Of a stretch of DNA of 31,408 bases, positions 23,305-31,364 are shown one piece after another; positions within the stretch are counted from its first letter, which is position 1, and each line of letters opens with the position of its first letter. A model generated the notes under the pieces. It was not told where the DNA came from. It made no database searches and saw only the letters and a program-made list of their open reading frames with translations. This DNA is from JANYJA01 sp038229055. GTDB taxonomy: Bacteria; Acidobacteriota; Terriglobia; Bryobacterales; Bryobacteraceae. The translations under genes and the position numbers were made by a program. The stretch spans positions 1 through 31,408 of the forward strand of contig JBBROU010000056.1 in the NCBI GenBank assembly GCA_038229055.1, written 5' to 3'.

Positions 23305-24960
23305 ATGATCAGGCGAATTATTCTTGTCTGCGCAATGTTGTGGAGTGGTATCCTAGCCGCGCAGATCACTTCCTTCCCGAAGCCGAATTACTTCCGTGAG
23401 ACTTTCGCGAAGCCGGCAGTGCGCGTCGAATTGCAGCCGCCCGTTCGCTTGAAGGATTTCGTGGTGCGGGGCAAAGACGGACCGCAGCTTGAACTTTCCG
23501 TCCACGATTTTCTGGAACTCGTCATGGCCAACAACACCGACATCGCCATCACCCGTTTGACTGTGGACAACGCGCAGAATGCGATCACCCGGTCTTTTGG
23601 CGTCTTCGACCCACTCGCGACGGCGCGGTGGACCAGCACGCGATCCAAGAGTCCGACAAGCGACACTCTGCAGGGGGCGTCCACTTTGAACACCCTGCTG
23701 CAACCCGCCAACTTTCAGTTTTCGCAGCTCACGCAAAGCGGTGCCAGCTATAACGTGTCATTCTTCGGACAGAAGCAGACCACCAATAGCGGATTCCAGA
23801 ATTTCAATCCCGCGCTGAATTCCTCATTCGGCATAAACTTCGCGCAGCCGCTCTTGAAGAACCGCGGACTTTATGTGAACCGCTTGCCGATAATGGCGGC
23901 GCGCAGCCGTTTTCGCGTGAACGATTATTTGCTGCGCGATCGCATCCTGAGCATCGTTTCGGACGCGGAGAACGTTTATTGGGATGTAGTGTTTGCCCGC
24001 GAAAATCTGCGCGTTCAGGAGAGCGCGCGCGAGTTGGCGGCGGAATCGTTGAAGCGCGCGCAGCAGGAATTGGACCTTGGGGCCATGTCGCCGCTCGATA
24101 TTTATAACCCGCAGCAGACGCTGGCGACCGCGGAAATTGGCGTGTCGCAAGCGCGCTTTCAGTTGTTGCAACGGGAAGACGCCCTTCGTAAACAGATCAG
24201 CGTAGACCTGAATCCGGATCTGCGCAAGCTGCCGGTCGTGCTGACCGAAACAGTGGCGCCGCCCACGCAGAGCGTCTCCCTCGATGCGGATGCCGCGGTT
24301 CAAAAGGCTATGCTCATCCGGCCCGATTTGAAGGCTGCCACGCAAAACCTCGACGTGGATGACTTGAGTATCCGGATCGCCTCCAATCAGCTCCGGCCCG
24401 ACCTGTCACTGATCGGCGGCTACACCACGCAAGGCCGCGGCGGCGTGTTCTACGACCGCAGCCAGCTTTCATCCGGCGGTCTGCCGATCGTCAACACCAT
24501 TCCCGGCGGATTCGCGGATGCGCTCGACCAATTGTTCGGCTTCGGATTCCCGGTTTACTCATTCGGTTTGCAGTTGCGATTGCCGATTCGCAACCGAGCC
24601 GCATCGGCCGATTTGGCCGACGCCGTGGTCCAGAAGAAGCGCGATGCGTTGACGGCGCGCTCGACGGAACAGCAGGTGCGCCTCGACGTGCTCACGGCGG
24701 TGAATCAGGTGGAATCCGCCAAGGAGAGCGTGAAGCTGGCCAAGGTTGCACTCGAGTTTGCCAACAAATACCTGGATGCCGAGAAGAAAAAATACGAGCT
24801 CGGCACCAGCCAGATTTTTTTTGTGCTGCAGGCCGAGAACGCACTGGTGAACGCGGAATCGAGCGTGGTGCAGAACAGCATTCAGTACCGGCGCAATCTC
24901 TTGGGGCTGTTGCGGCGGACGGGCGAACTGCTTGAAGAGCGCGGCATCGCAGTACAGTAA
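23305..24960 (+). CDS. TolC-like outer-membrane efflux channel
   Basis: The 551-residue protein starts with a signal peptide (MIRRIILVCAMLWSGILAAQ) and continues with the repeated helical-hairpin design of TolC. LELVMANNTDIAITRLTVDNAQNAI opens the first repeat, and DAAVQKAMLIRPDLKAATQNL opens the second. Long coiled coils (for example ESARELAAESLKRAQQELD and ESAKESVKLAKVALEFANK) and beta segments with ASYNVSFFGQKQ form the barrel. It should trimerise in the outer membrane and accept the adaptor rings encoded upstream. It begins 6 nt after the permease stop and no ribosome-binding site is obvious, in keeping with translational coupling. Confidence 0.92.
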   Translation: MIRRIILVCAMLWSGILAAQITSFPKPNYFRETFAKPAVRVELQPPVRLKDFVVRGKDGPQLELSVHDFLELVMANNTDIAITRLTVDNAQNAITRSFGVFDPLATARWTSTRSKSPTSDTLQGASTLNTLLQPANFQFSQLTQSGASYNVSFFGQKQTTNSGFQNFNPALNSSFGINFAQPLLKNRGLYVNRLPIMAARSRFRVNDYLLRDRILSIVSDAENVYWDVVFARENLRVQESARELAAESLKRAQQELDLGAMSPLDIYNPQQTLATAEIGVSQARFQLLQREDALRKQISVDLNPDLRKLPVVLTETVAPPTQSVSLDADAAVQKAMLIRPDLKAATQNLDVDDLSIRIASNQLRPDLSLIGGYTTQGRGGVFYDRSQLSSGGLPIVNTIPGGFADALDQLFGFGFPVYSFGLQLRLPIRNRAASADLADAVVQKKRDALTARSTEQQVRLDVLTAVNQVESAKESVKLAKVALEFANKYLDAEKKKYELGTSQIFFVLQAENALVNAESSVVQNSIQYRRNLLGLLRRTGELLEERGIAVQ

Positions 24961-24969
24961 GCTGGCCTG

Positions 24970-26910
24970 ATGGGCCGCATTCGCGTACTTTCGGACAACG
25001 TCGCCAATAAGATCGCGGCCGGTGAAGTGGTGGAGCGTCCGGCCTCAGTCGTGAAGGAGTTGCTCGAGAACTCGCTGGATGCGGGATCGACGCGTTTTCA
25101 AGTCGAGATCGAAAACGGCGGCCGGCGCTTGATCCGCATCAGCGACAACGGCTCCGGCATGCTTCGTGACGACGCGCTGCTGGCCTTCGAGCGTCATGCA
25201 ACCAGCAAGCTGCACGATGTGAAAGATCTGAATTCAATCGCAACACTGGGATTTCGTGGCGAAGCGCTGCCTTCGATCGCCTCCGTCTCGCGCCTGCTGC
25301 TGGAGACGCGCTCGCCCGAGGAGACCACGGGAAATCGAGTGGAGCTGGCAGGCGGCAAAATGCTCAACTGCGACGAGATGGCGGCGGCGCCCGGCACCGT
25401 CATCACGGTGCGCGATCTATTCTTCAACGTTCCAGCGCGAAAGAAATTCCTGCGGTCGGAGCAGACTGAGCTGGCGCACATCGCCTCGCTGGTGACGCAC
25501 TACAGCTTGGCCCATCCCGATAAGACGTTCCTGCTGCTGAACGGCGGGGCGGAACTGCTGCACGTGACTCCGGTCGAGACACTACGCGAGCGTGTCTTTC
25601 AAGTTTTCGGGAGCCAGGTGCTGGACGAGTTGATCGACCTCGGCGTGCGCGAGAGGCAGATGCCGGTTCGGCCCGCCGGTATCGACGAAGAAGAAGTTCC
25701 GGTGCCGCGCGCTTTTCGGTTGAGCGGGTTCGTCTCGCGCCCGCAGGTCCAGAAGAACAACCGGAACTCGGTGTTCATCTTCGTGAACGGACGGTTGATC
25801 CGCGATCGGCTGCTGCTGCATGCACTGTCGGCGGCCTATTACAACCTGATGCCGCCGGCGTGCTTCCCGTTCGCGCTGTTGTTTTTGGATTGCGATGCTG
25901 AAGAAGTGGATGTAAATGTGCATCCGTCGAAAACGGAAGTTCGATTCCGGCATCAATCGTTCGTGCACGATTTCGTACGCGATTCTATTCGCGATCAGTT
26001 GATGGAATCGAGGCCCGCGCCTTCGTTCGCGGTGAGCCCAAACCGTCAAGCGCTGCCCCAGCAGGTCGCCGGATTGCAGTACTCCGAGTTTTCGCAGATG
26101 ATCGCGGAGCAGCCTCTCGCGCCGTCATTGATCACAGCGATCGAACCAAGCGCGATGCCCGCCGCGGTTCAGGAATTCACGCTCCAGCAGACGCGTGGGC
26201 CTGACCCGCGGCTCGACTTCGCCGGTCCCGGAATCGACGTGAACGCCGCGGTTCGGTTGCGCGTCCCCGATACGCACGGGGCATTTCCGACGGAAGCCTT
26301 CGCCGGAGGTGCTACGGCCTCACTTGAAAATTTGCGCGATCTCCGTCCTCTCGGTCAGATCCACAACAGCTTTATCGTCGCGGCGGGGCGCGATGGCTTG
26401 TGGATCATCGACCAGCACGTGGCGCATGAGCGGATCCTGTTCGAAAAAGTTCTGGACCAGCGCGCGCGCGGCACTCTTGAAGTGCAGCGCCTGTTGATGC
26501 CCCTGGTGCTTCAGCTTACGGCGGAGCAGCAGATCGAATACGCGCGCATCGCCGGTGAACTTGAGGGTCTCGGCTTCGAGACCGAGCCTTTCGGGCAGCG
26601 CACCATTGCGGTGAAAGCGGCTCCGGCAGCCGTCGGACCTGGCGATTTAGAGCGCGTGATTTTTGAAATTCTAGAAATTTCCGAAAGCGAGCTGCGTAAG
26701 GTATCGCTAGACGATCTGCGGCGCGGAATGGCTGCCTCCATCGCCTGCCGCGCGGCCATCAAGATCAACACGAAGCTGGATGGCGCGAAGATGGAGTGGC
26801 TGCTGCGCGAACTTGCGGCAACAGATTATCCGATGGCGTGCCCGCACGGGCGCCCCATCGCCTTGCAATATTCCATGCGCGAAATCTTAAAGGCTTTCCA
26901 CCGAATCTGA
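24970..26910 (+). CDS. mutL: DNA mismatch repair protein MutL
   Basis: The 646-residue protein has the GHKL ATPase motifs of MutL at the N-terminus: KELLENSLDAGS (about 30-41), ISDNGSGM and ATLGFRGEALPSI. FVNGRLIRDRLL and VDVNVHPSKTEVRF follow. After a linker, the C-terminal domain carries the endonuclease signature as DQHVAHERILFE from Asp481 (the usual Ala is Val), then ACRAAIK near 593 and CPHGRPI from Cys624. MutL should therefore nick DNA itself, as in bacteria without MutH, and act with MutS. It starts 9 nt after tolC, an unusual genomic partner. Its 3' end overlaps the convergent obgE end by 24 bp. Confidence 0.95.
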   Translation: MGRIRVLSDNVANKIAAGEVVERPASVVKELLENSLDAGSTRFQVEIENGGRRLIRISDNGSGMLRDDALLAFERHATSKLHDVKDLNSIATLGFRGEALPSIASVSRLLLETRSPEETTGNRVELAGGKMLNCDEMAAAPGTVITVRDLFFNVPARKKFLRSEQTELAHIASLVTHYSLAHPDKTFLLLNGGAELLHVTPVETLRERVFQVFGSQVLDELIDLGVRERQMPVRPAGIDEEEVPVPRAFRLSGFVSRPQVQKNNRNSVFIFVNGRLIRDRLLLHALSAAYYNLMPPACFPFALLFLDCDAEEVDVNVHPSKTEVRFRHQSFVHDFVRDSIRDQLMESRPAPSFAVSPNRQALPQQVAGLQYSEFSQMIAEQPLAPSLITAIEPSAMPAAVQEFTLQQTRGPDPRLDFAGPGIDVNAAVRLRVPDTHGAFPTEAFAGGATASLENLRDLRPLGQIHNSFIVAAGRDGLWIIDQHVAHERILFEKVLDQRARGTLEVQRLLMPLVLQLTAEQQIEYARIAGELEGLGFETEPFGQRTIAVKAAPAAVGPGDLERVIFEILEISESELRKVSLDDLRRGMAASIACRAAIKINTKLDGAKMEWLLRELAATDYPMACPHGRPIALQYSMREILKAFHRI

Positions 26911-27918
26911 TACAGCAGCGTGACGCGCACCCATCACCCGCTCCGCCATCGCGTGTTTCAGCGCTTCGATCCCTTGGCCTGTGGCGCTCGAGATCTCAAA
27001 GAACGGCATGCCGCGGTCGGCCGCCACTTTGCGCAACTCTTCAAGCTTTTCGGGATACTGCGCGGCGTCCATTTTGCTTGCCGCGACGAACATCGGCTTC
27101 TGGGCAAGGTCTGCGCTGAAGCTCGCCAGTTCGGTCATCAGCGTTTCGAAATCCGCGACGGGATCGCGCCCAGTCTCCGACATGTCGACGAGATGAATCA
27201 GAAGCAGCGTGCGCTCGACGTGCCGGAGAAATTGAATGCCGAGGCCGTGGCCGAGATGCGCGCCTTCGATGATGCCGGGGATGTCCGCGACGACGAAGCT
27301 GCGATAGTCGTCGAGCTGAACCACGCCCAAGTTGGGCTCGAGCGTAGTGAAAGGATAGTCGGCGATCTTAGGACGAGCGGCGGAGATGCGCGAGATAAGA
27401 GTCGATTTGCCGGCATTCGGAAAACCGACGAGCCCTACGTCCGCCAGCAGCTTCAACTCGAGGCGAAGGTGCTTTTCCTCGCCGGGCTTGCCATCTTCAT
27501 GCTCGGTCGGAGCCTGATGCGTGGAACTTGTAAAGCGCGCGTTGCCGCGACCGCCGCGACCGCCGCGCGCCACGCGAAAGCGCTCGTCGGGAGCGTCGAA
27601 ATCGAAAAGCCGCTCGCCGGTGTCGTCGTCGTAAACCACCGTACCGACCGGAACTGAAAGCTCGATGGATTCGCCTTCGTGACCCTTGCAGTTGCTGCCT
27701 TCGCCATGGCGGCCGCGCTGCGCCTTGTGTTCGGGATTGAAGCGGAAATGGAGCAGCGTATTGTGATTCACGCTGGAGGTCATGTAGATGTCGCCGCCGC
27801 GCCCGCCATCGCCGCCGCTGGGGCCGCCGCGTGGCACGAACTTCTCCCGTCGGAACGCGAGACAGCCATTTCCGCCGTCGCCAGCTTTGACCAGGATGCG
27901 AACTTCATCGATAAACAT
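26887..27918 (-). CDS. obgE: Obg family GTPase (CgtA/ObgE)
   Basis: The 343-residue protein has the glycine-rich Obg fold at the N-terminus (AGDGGNGCLAFRREKF, GGDGGRGGDIYM) and a GTPase domain with G1 GFPNAGKSTL, G3 VADIPG, G4 as SKMD (usual NKxD) and G5 ISSATGQG. ObgE binds the 50S subunit and links ribosome assembly to GTP/ppGpp level. It lies downstream of rplU and rpmA, the conserved order across bacteria. An intrinsic terminator separates it from rpmA, so its expression depends on read-through or on its own promoter. Its stop overlaps the 3' end of mutL on the other strand. Confidence 0.95.
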   Translation of the reverse strand: MFIDEVRILVKAGDGGNGCLAFRREKFVPRGGPSGGDGGRGGDIYMTSSVNHNTLLHFRFNPEHKAQRGRHGEGSNCKGHEGESIELSVPVGTVVYDDDTGERLFDFDAPDERFRVARGGRGGRGNARFTSSTHQAPTEHEDGKPGEEKHLRLELKLLADVGLVGFPNAGKSTLISRISAARPKIADYPFTTLEPNLGVVQLDDYRSFVVADIPGIIEGAHLGHGLGIQFLRHVERTLLLIHLVDMSETGRDPVADFETLMTELASFSADLAQKPMFVAASKMDAAQYPEKLEELRKVAADRGMPFFEISSATGQGIEALKHAMAERVMGARHAAVSDSVESL

Positions 27919-27929
27919 GGGGGCCTAAG

Positions 27930-27964
27930 AAAAAGCCGCTGATCCGACAAGCAGGTCAGCGGCT
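27930..27964 (-). terminator. Intrinsic terminator between rpmA and obgE
   Basis: On the minus strand AGCCGCTGA (27964-27956) pairs perfectly with TCAGCGGCT (27942-27934) around a 13-nt loop and runs into TTTTTCTT. It lies 22 nt after the rpmA stop and 12 nt before the obgE ATG, so it would attenuate transcription from the ribosomal genes into obgE. Confidence 0.8.
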
Positions 27965-27986
27965 GAATTAAAAAACGAACGACGAA

Positions 27987-28256
27987 CTAGTTGACGCCGA
28001 CGGGCTCGGGCTTCACGCCGACAAATTTGCCCATGCGCCCGCGATCGCGGAATTCCACGACGCCGGTAATTTTGGCGAACAGCGTATCGTCCTTGCCCCG
28101 GCCGACATTTACGCCCGGCTTCAGCTTGGTGCCGCGCTGCCGGACGATGATGGAGCCTCCGGGAACAAGCTGGCCGCCGAAGACCTTGATGCCGAGCCGC
28201 TGGGCGTTAGAATCGCGCCCGTTCTTGGAACTGCCTAAACCCTTTTTATGTGCCAT
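27987..28256 (-). CDS. rpmA: 50S ribosomal protein L27
   Basis: The 89-residue protein starts AHKKGLGSSKNGRDSNAQRLG and continues with GGQLVPGGSIIVRQRGTKLKPG and GRGKDDTLFAKITG, all diagnostic of L27. Its N-terminal tail reaches toward the peptidyl-transferase centre of the 50S subunit. There is no cleavable N-terminal extension of the Firmicutes type. AGGAAG lies 6 nt before the ATG. It follows rplU by 15 nt. Confidence 0.97.
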   Translation of the reverse strand: MAHKKGLGSSKNGRDSNAQRLGIKVFGGQLVPGGSIIVRQRGTKLKPGVNVGRGKDDTLFAKITGVVEFRDRGRMGKFVGVKPEPVGVN

Positions 28257-28271
28257 GAATGTCTTCCTGCG

Positions 28272-28583
28272 CTAAACAAGGATGTCGCCGATTTTTACTT
28301 CGGTGTAATCCTGACGATGACCCTGCGTGCGCTTGTACTGCTTCTTGCGCTTGAACTTGAAGACGATAATCTTCTTGCCGCGATCATTGCCGGCAATGGT
28401 GGCCTTCACCTTAGACCCGGCCGCGCCGGAGCCGGAAAGAACGTCGCCTTCACCCTTAAACACCGCGAGAACCCGGCCCAGTTCGACTTCCGAGCCGATG
28501 TCGCCGGCGAGTTTGGGAACGCGGACCACGTCGCCAGACGTAACGCGGAACTGCTTTCCGCCGGTTTCGATGATTGCATGCAT
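28272..28583 (-). CDS. rplU: 50S ribosomal protein L21
   Basis: The 103-residue protein opens with MHAIIETGGKQFRVTSGDVV and ends with KFKRKKQYKRTQGHRQDYTE plus VKIGDI, the L21 signature. It binds 23S rRNA in the large subunit. AAGGA lies about 9 nt before the ATG. It is the first gene of the rplU-rpmA unit. The 85-nt leader contains two small dyads (around CAAGCCTTG and CCCGGG) that may contribute to control, but this is weak. Confidence 0.97.
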   Translation of the reverse strand: MHAIIETGGKQFRVTSGDVVRVPKLAGDIGSEVELGRVLAVFKGEGDVLSGSGAAGSKVKATIAGNDRGKKIIVFKFKRKKQYKRTQGHRQDYTEVKIGDILV

Positions 28584-28667
28584 GTCGGGTTTTCCTTAAT
28601 AGCGGTCGCATGCTACCCAGGCCCGGGAAGGCAAGGCTTGGACGTGCGACTGCGAATCTAATCTATG

Positions 28668-28696
28668 AGTGTAGTACAACGGGCGGGGAATTTCAA
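28668..28696 (-). promoter_or_regulatory. Promoter of rplU-rpmA
   Basis: On the minus strand TTGAAA (28696-28691) and TACACT (28673-28668) have 17 bp between them. The start would be near 28661, about 78 nt before the rplU ATG. It overlaps the leader of the divergent reductase gene. Confidence 0.5.
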
Positions 28697-28713
28697 ATTC
28701 GGAGGAGATCGCG

Positions 28714-29250
28714 ATGCAACGGGTACGTTACGCAGTCGCCATGAGCCTGGATGGCTACATCGCCGGGCCAAACGGCGAAGCCGACTGGATCACCACCGAC
28801 CCAGACATCGATTTCGGTTCCATTTTCAAGCAATTTGACACGCTGGTGGTAGGGCGACGGACGTTTGAATCAATGGTGCGTGACGGGAATGTCGCGATGC
28901 CGCGGATGAAGACGGTTGTCTTCTCGCGCACGCCGCGGCAAGAAGATTATCCGAAGGTGACGATCGTTTCGAATGATGGAGAGCAAATGCTGGCTTCGCT
29001 GAAGCGAACCGCGGGGAAGGATATCTGGCTGTTCGGCGGCGGATCGCTATTTCGCAGTCTGGTGGAAGTGGGACTCGTGGATACCGTTGAGGTGAGTGTC
29101 GTGCCAATCCTTCATAGGAGCGGGGATTCCGTTGCTACCGGGCTCGGCCAGTCGGATTCCGCTGAAACTGACGGGACACAAGGTGTCGAAGAGGGGAATT
29201 GTTGTCTTTGGAGTCCTCAGCCATCGTCTTTACCCGCCCCGCTACAATGA
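28714..29250 (+). CDS. RibD C-terminal/dihydrofolate reductase-like protein, apparently frameshifted near its end
   Basis: A strong GGAGGA site sits 7 nt before the ATG. The N-terminal 130 residues match the DHFR-like family: RYAVAMSLDGYIAGPNGEADW, DTLVVGRRTFESM, MKTVVFSRTPRQEDY, DIWLFGGGSLFRSLVEVGLVD. Such enzymes are NADPH-binding reductases of mostly unknown substrate. After VSVVPIL (codons to 29112) the frame turns into a Ser/Gly/Gln tail. In the +1 frame from 29114 the expected family ending continues as IGAGIPLLPGSASRIPLKLT and GHKVSKRGIVV. One extra base near 29113 explains this. It may be a real frameshift (pseudogene) or a sequencing error. The true end is probably near 29206-29270. 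Confidence 0.8.
   Translation: MQRVRYAVAMSLDGYIAGPNGEADWITTDPDIDFGSIFKQFDTLVVGRRTFESMVRDGNVAMPRMKTVVFSRTPRQEDYPKVTIVSNDGEQMLASLKRTAGKDIWLFGGGSLFRSLVEVGLVDTVEVSVVPILHRSGDSVATGLGQSDSAETDGTQGVEEGNCCLWSPQPSSLPAPLQ
29243..29248 (+). promoter_or_regulatory. Possible -10 element just upstream of metF
   Basis: TACAAT lies 8 nt before the metF ATG, which would place the transcription start on or next to the start codon and yield a leaderless mRNA. No convincing -35 element or ribosome-binding site is seen. Speculative. Confidence 0.3.
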
Positions 29251-29256
29251 AAGCTT

Positions 29257-30162
29257 ATGCGCATTTGTGACCTCCTGGCGGAAGGTCGCCCGTCGTTTTC
29301 ATTCGAATTCTTTCCGCCCAAGTCCGATGAGGCCGTGGCTCAGCTCGAGCGCACCATTGCCGAATTGCGCATGCTTGAGCCCTCCTTCGTCTCCGTTACT
29401 TATGGTGCCGGCGGCTCCACGCGCGAGCGGACAATTGAGATTGTCACCGGCATCAAACGCGAGACTGGCATCGAAGCGATGGCGCACCTCACGTGCGTCG
29501 GATCCACTGCGGCCGAACTTGAAGAAGTGCTCACGCGCCTGGTTGACGCCGGAGTCGAAAATATCCTGGCTCTCCGCGGCGATCCGCCCAAAGGAAGCAC
29601 TGCCTTCGCCGCAACCGAGCGCGGACACACATATGCTTCGGAACTCGTCCGTGCCATTCGCACGCGTCACGGCGCGTCAGTATGCGTGGGTGGCGCCGGC
29701 TATCCCGAAAAGCATGTGGAGTGCGGCAACCCCGCCGTTGACCTGATGAACCTCAAGCGCAAGGTGGATGCCGGGCTCGACTTCGTCATCACTCAGTTAT
29801 TTTTCGATAATCAGCGCTACTTCGAATTTGTCGAGCGCGCCCGCGCCGCCGGCATCTCGGTTCCCATTATTCCCGGCATCATGCCCATCACCAACGCCGC
29901 TCAGGTCGAGCGGTTCACCAGCGCGTGCGGGGCGACGTTGCCGTTCAAACTCGCCGCGGAACTCGACCGCCGCCGTCAGGATCCCACGGCCGTCATGCAG
30001 CTCGGCGTGGCACACGCTACCGCGCAGTGCATCGACCTGCTGATGGGCGGTGCCCCGGGCATTCACTTCTACACCCTCAATCGCAGTAACGCGACCAAGG
30101 AAGTCTTCACCGCGCTCAAGGCTACCGGATTCGCCCATGCCGCCAGCCACAAAGTGGCGTGA
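29257..30162 (+). CDS. metF: 5,10-methylenetetrahydrofolate reductase
   Basis: MetF uses reduced FAD to make 5-methyltetrahydrofolate for methionine synthesis. The 301-residue length is normal. Visible motifs are FSFEFFPPKSDEA with the catalytic Glu17, SVTYGAGGSTRERT, AHLTCVGST, LALRGDPPKG with Asp109, DFVITQLFFDNQRYFEFV, and the late PGIMPITN and PGIHFYTLNRS. The TIM-barrel family is thus complete. It lies right after the frameshifted reductase with no clear ribosome-binding site; a TACAAT element 8 nt upstream suggests its own promoter. Confidence 0.96.
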   Translation: MRICDLLAEGRPSFSFEFFPPKSDEAVAQLERTIAELRMLEPSFVSVTYGAGGSTRERTIEIVTGIKRETGIEAMAHLTCVGSTAAELEEVLTRLVDAGVENILALRGDPPKGSTAFAATERGHTYASELVRAIRTRHGASVCVGGAGYPEKHVECGNPAVDLMNLKRKVDAGLDFVITQLFFDNQRYFEFVERARAAGISVPIIPGIMPITNAAQVERFTSACGATLPFKLAAELDRRRQDPTAVMQLGVAHATAQCIDLLMGGAPGIHFYTLNRSNATKEVFTALKATGFAHAASHKVA

Positions 30163-30186
30163 GTGTTGTAGATTGGCTGAGAGACT

Positions 30187-30651
30187 ATGCCCTTCTGCTC
30201 GCAATGCGGCACGCAAACATCAGGAAAGTTCTGCCCGAAGTGCGGGGCCCTGGTCGATGCCGACGCCCCCGGCTCTGCTCCTGCAGGCTCCCCTCCTCTT
30301 GGCTCGTCGCCTCGCATCAACGCCCCCGGATTGACCAACAACATTGCCAGCGCCCTCTGCTACATCGTCCCTATCGTCGCTGGGGTTCTGTTTCTGGTGA
30401 TCGAGCCGTACAACAAAGAACGCAAGGTACGGTTCGACGCCTTCCAGGGCATTTTCCTGTGGATCGCGCTATTTATTCTCGGCGCGTTGTTGAACGTTTT
30501 TGACGAGGTCTCGGGAAACTTCAGCGTTGTCGTCCGCGAAGTCTATCGCCTGGCCGAACTCGGCTTGATTATCTACATGGCCGTTAAAGCCTACCAGGGT
30601 CAATCGGTGGTGCTGCCCGTCGTCGGCCCGCTCGCTGAAAAGCAGGCGTAG
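30187..30651 (+). CDS. Zinc-ribbon membrane protein
   Basis: The 154-residue protein starts with a CxxC-x8-CxxC zinc ribbon (Cys4, Cys7, Cys16, Cys19 in MPFCSQCGTQTSGKFCPKCG). A Pro/Ser/Gly linker follows, then three hydrophobic segments: IASALCYIVPIVAGVLFLVI, GIFLWIALFILGALLNVF and LAELGLIIYMAVKAYQG. The phrase NKERKVRFDAFQGIFLW is typical of DUF4870-like membrane proteins. No enzymatic role is apparent; these proteins are of unknown function. It begins 24 nt after metF. Its last 52 bp overlap the end of the convergent phosphodiesterase gene. Confidence 0.85.
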   Translation: MPFCSQCGTQTSGKFCPKCGALVDADAPGSAPAGSPPLGSSPRINAPGLTNNIASALCYIVPIVAGVLFLVIEPYNKERKVRFDAFQGIFLWIALFILGALLNVFDEVSGNFSVVVREVYRLAELGLIIYMAVKAYQGQSVVLPVVGPLAEKQA

Positions 30652-31331
30652 TAACTCACCAGCGCCGCCGGATCATCGGTAATGATCGTGTCAACTCCGA
30701 GCTCGGCTAACCGCGCCCACTCTTCCGGCGCGTTCACCGTCCAAGCGCTGACCTCGAGATTCGCCGCGTGAGCCTGTCTCACCAGCTCGGGCGTGATCAG
30801 ATGATACTCGGGCGAGAGAATCTGAGCTTCCAACGTGACAGCATCGGCGACTGCATCAGCGCGGTTATCGTCGTATAGCGCTGCGAGCGGCAGAATAGAG
30901 TCGAGATCGCGCACTGCCCGCAGAAGCTCAGGGTCGAACGATCTCACGATGCAGTTCTCGCGAACACACGCATTTTCGATCTCCTGTATCACCAGCTTCG
31001 CGAATGCCTTCGACCCCGGCGTCCACTCCGGATGCCTCGCATCCGACTTCATCTCGATATCGAATACGAACGGCCGCCCGGCATTCAGCGCGAGCACTTC
31101 CTCAATCCGCGGCAGCGTCCCGCGCCAGTGCGCCCAATCCGCTGAGCGCACCGGAGCCCCGCGCTGCACTAGATCGTGCGTAACCACCAGCACGTCATCG
31201 CGCGAAACCGTGACATCCAATTCAACGCCGTCCGCGCCCGCGTCGATCGCATGCTGAAAGGCGGCCAGCGTGTTCTCCGGATGGGTTCCGCGCGATCCTC
31301 GATGCCCGAATACTTGCGGCGTCCTGGTCAT
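30600..31331 (-). CDS. Glycerophosphodiester phosphodiesterase
   Basis: A 243-residue GDPD-family TIM barrel, without signal peptide and so probably cytoplasmic like UgpQ. Catalytic and metal residues are in place: His10 in FGHRGSRGTHPENT, Glu37 and Asp39 in DGVELDVTVSRDD, His52 in VVTHD, then FDIEMKSD and SAWTVNAPEEW. The barrel ends at DTIITDDPAALVSYY. The enzyme releases glycerol 3-phosphate from deacylated phospholipids. AAGG precedes the ATG by 7 nt. The last ~15 residues lie beyond the normal domain end and are encoded antisense to the neighbouring gene's last codons. Confidence 0.93.
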   Translation of the reverse strand: MTRTPQVFGHRGSRGTHPENTLAAFQHAIDAGADGVELDVTVSRDDVLVVTHDLVQRGAPVRSADWAHWRGTLPRIEEVLALNAGRPFVFDIEMKSDARHPEWTPGSKAFAKLVIQEIENACVRENCIVRSFDPELLRAVRDLDSILPLAALYDDNRADAVADAVTLEAQILSPEYHLITPELVRQAHAANLEVSAWTVNAPEEWARLAELGVDTIITDDPAALVSYYACFSASGPTTGSTTD

Positions 31332-31364
31332 GAAACTGCCTTAGAATAACAATAGGAGCTTGCA

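Noticed and set aside
29096..29746. 216-residue ORF overlapping metF
   Set aside because: Only its first ~37 codons are meaningful, as the displaced C-terminus of the DHFR-like gene; the rest is a shadow of metF.
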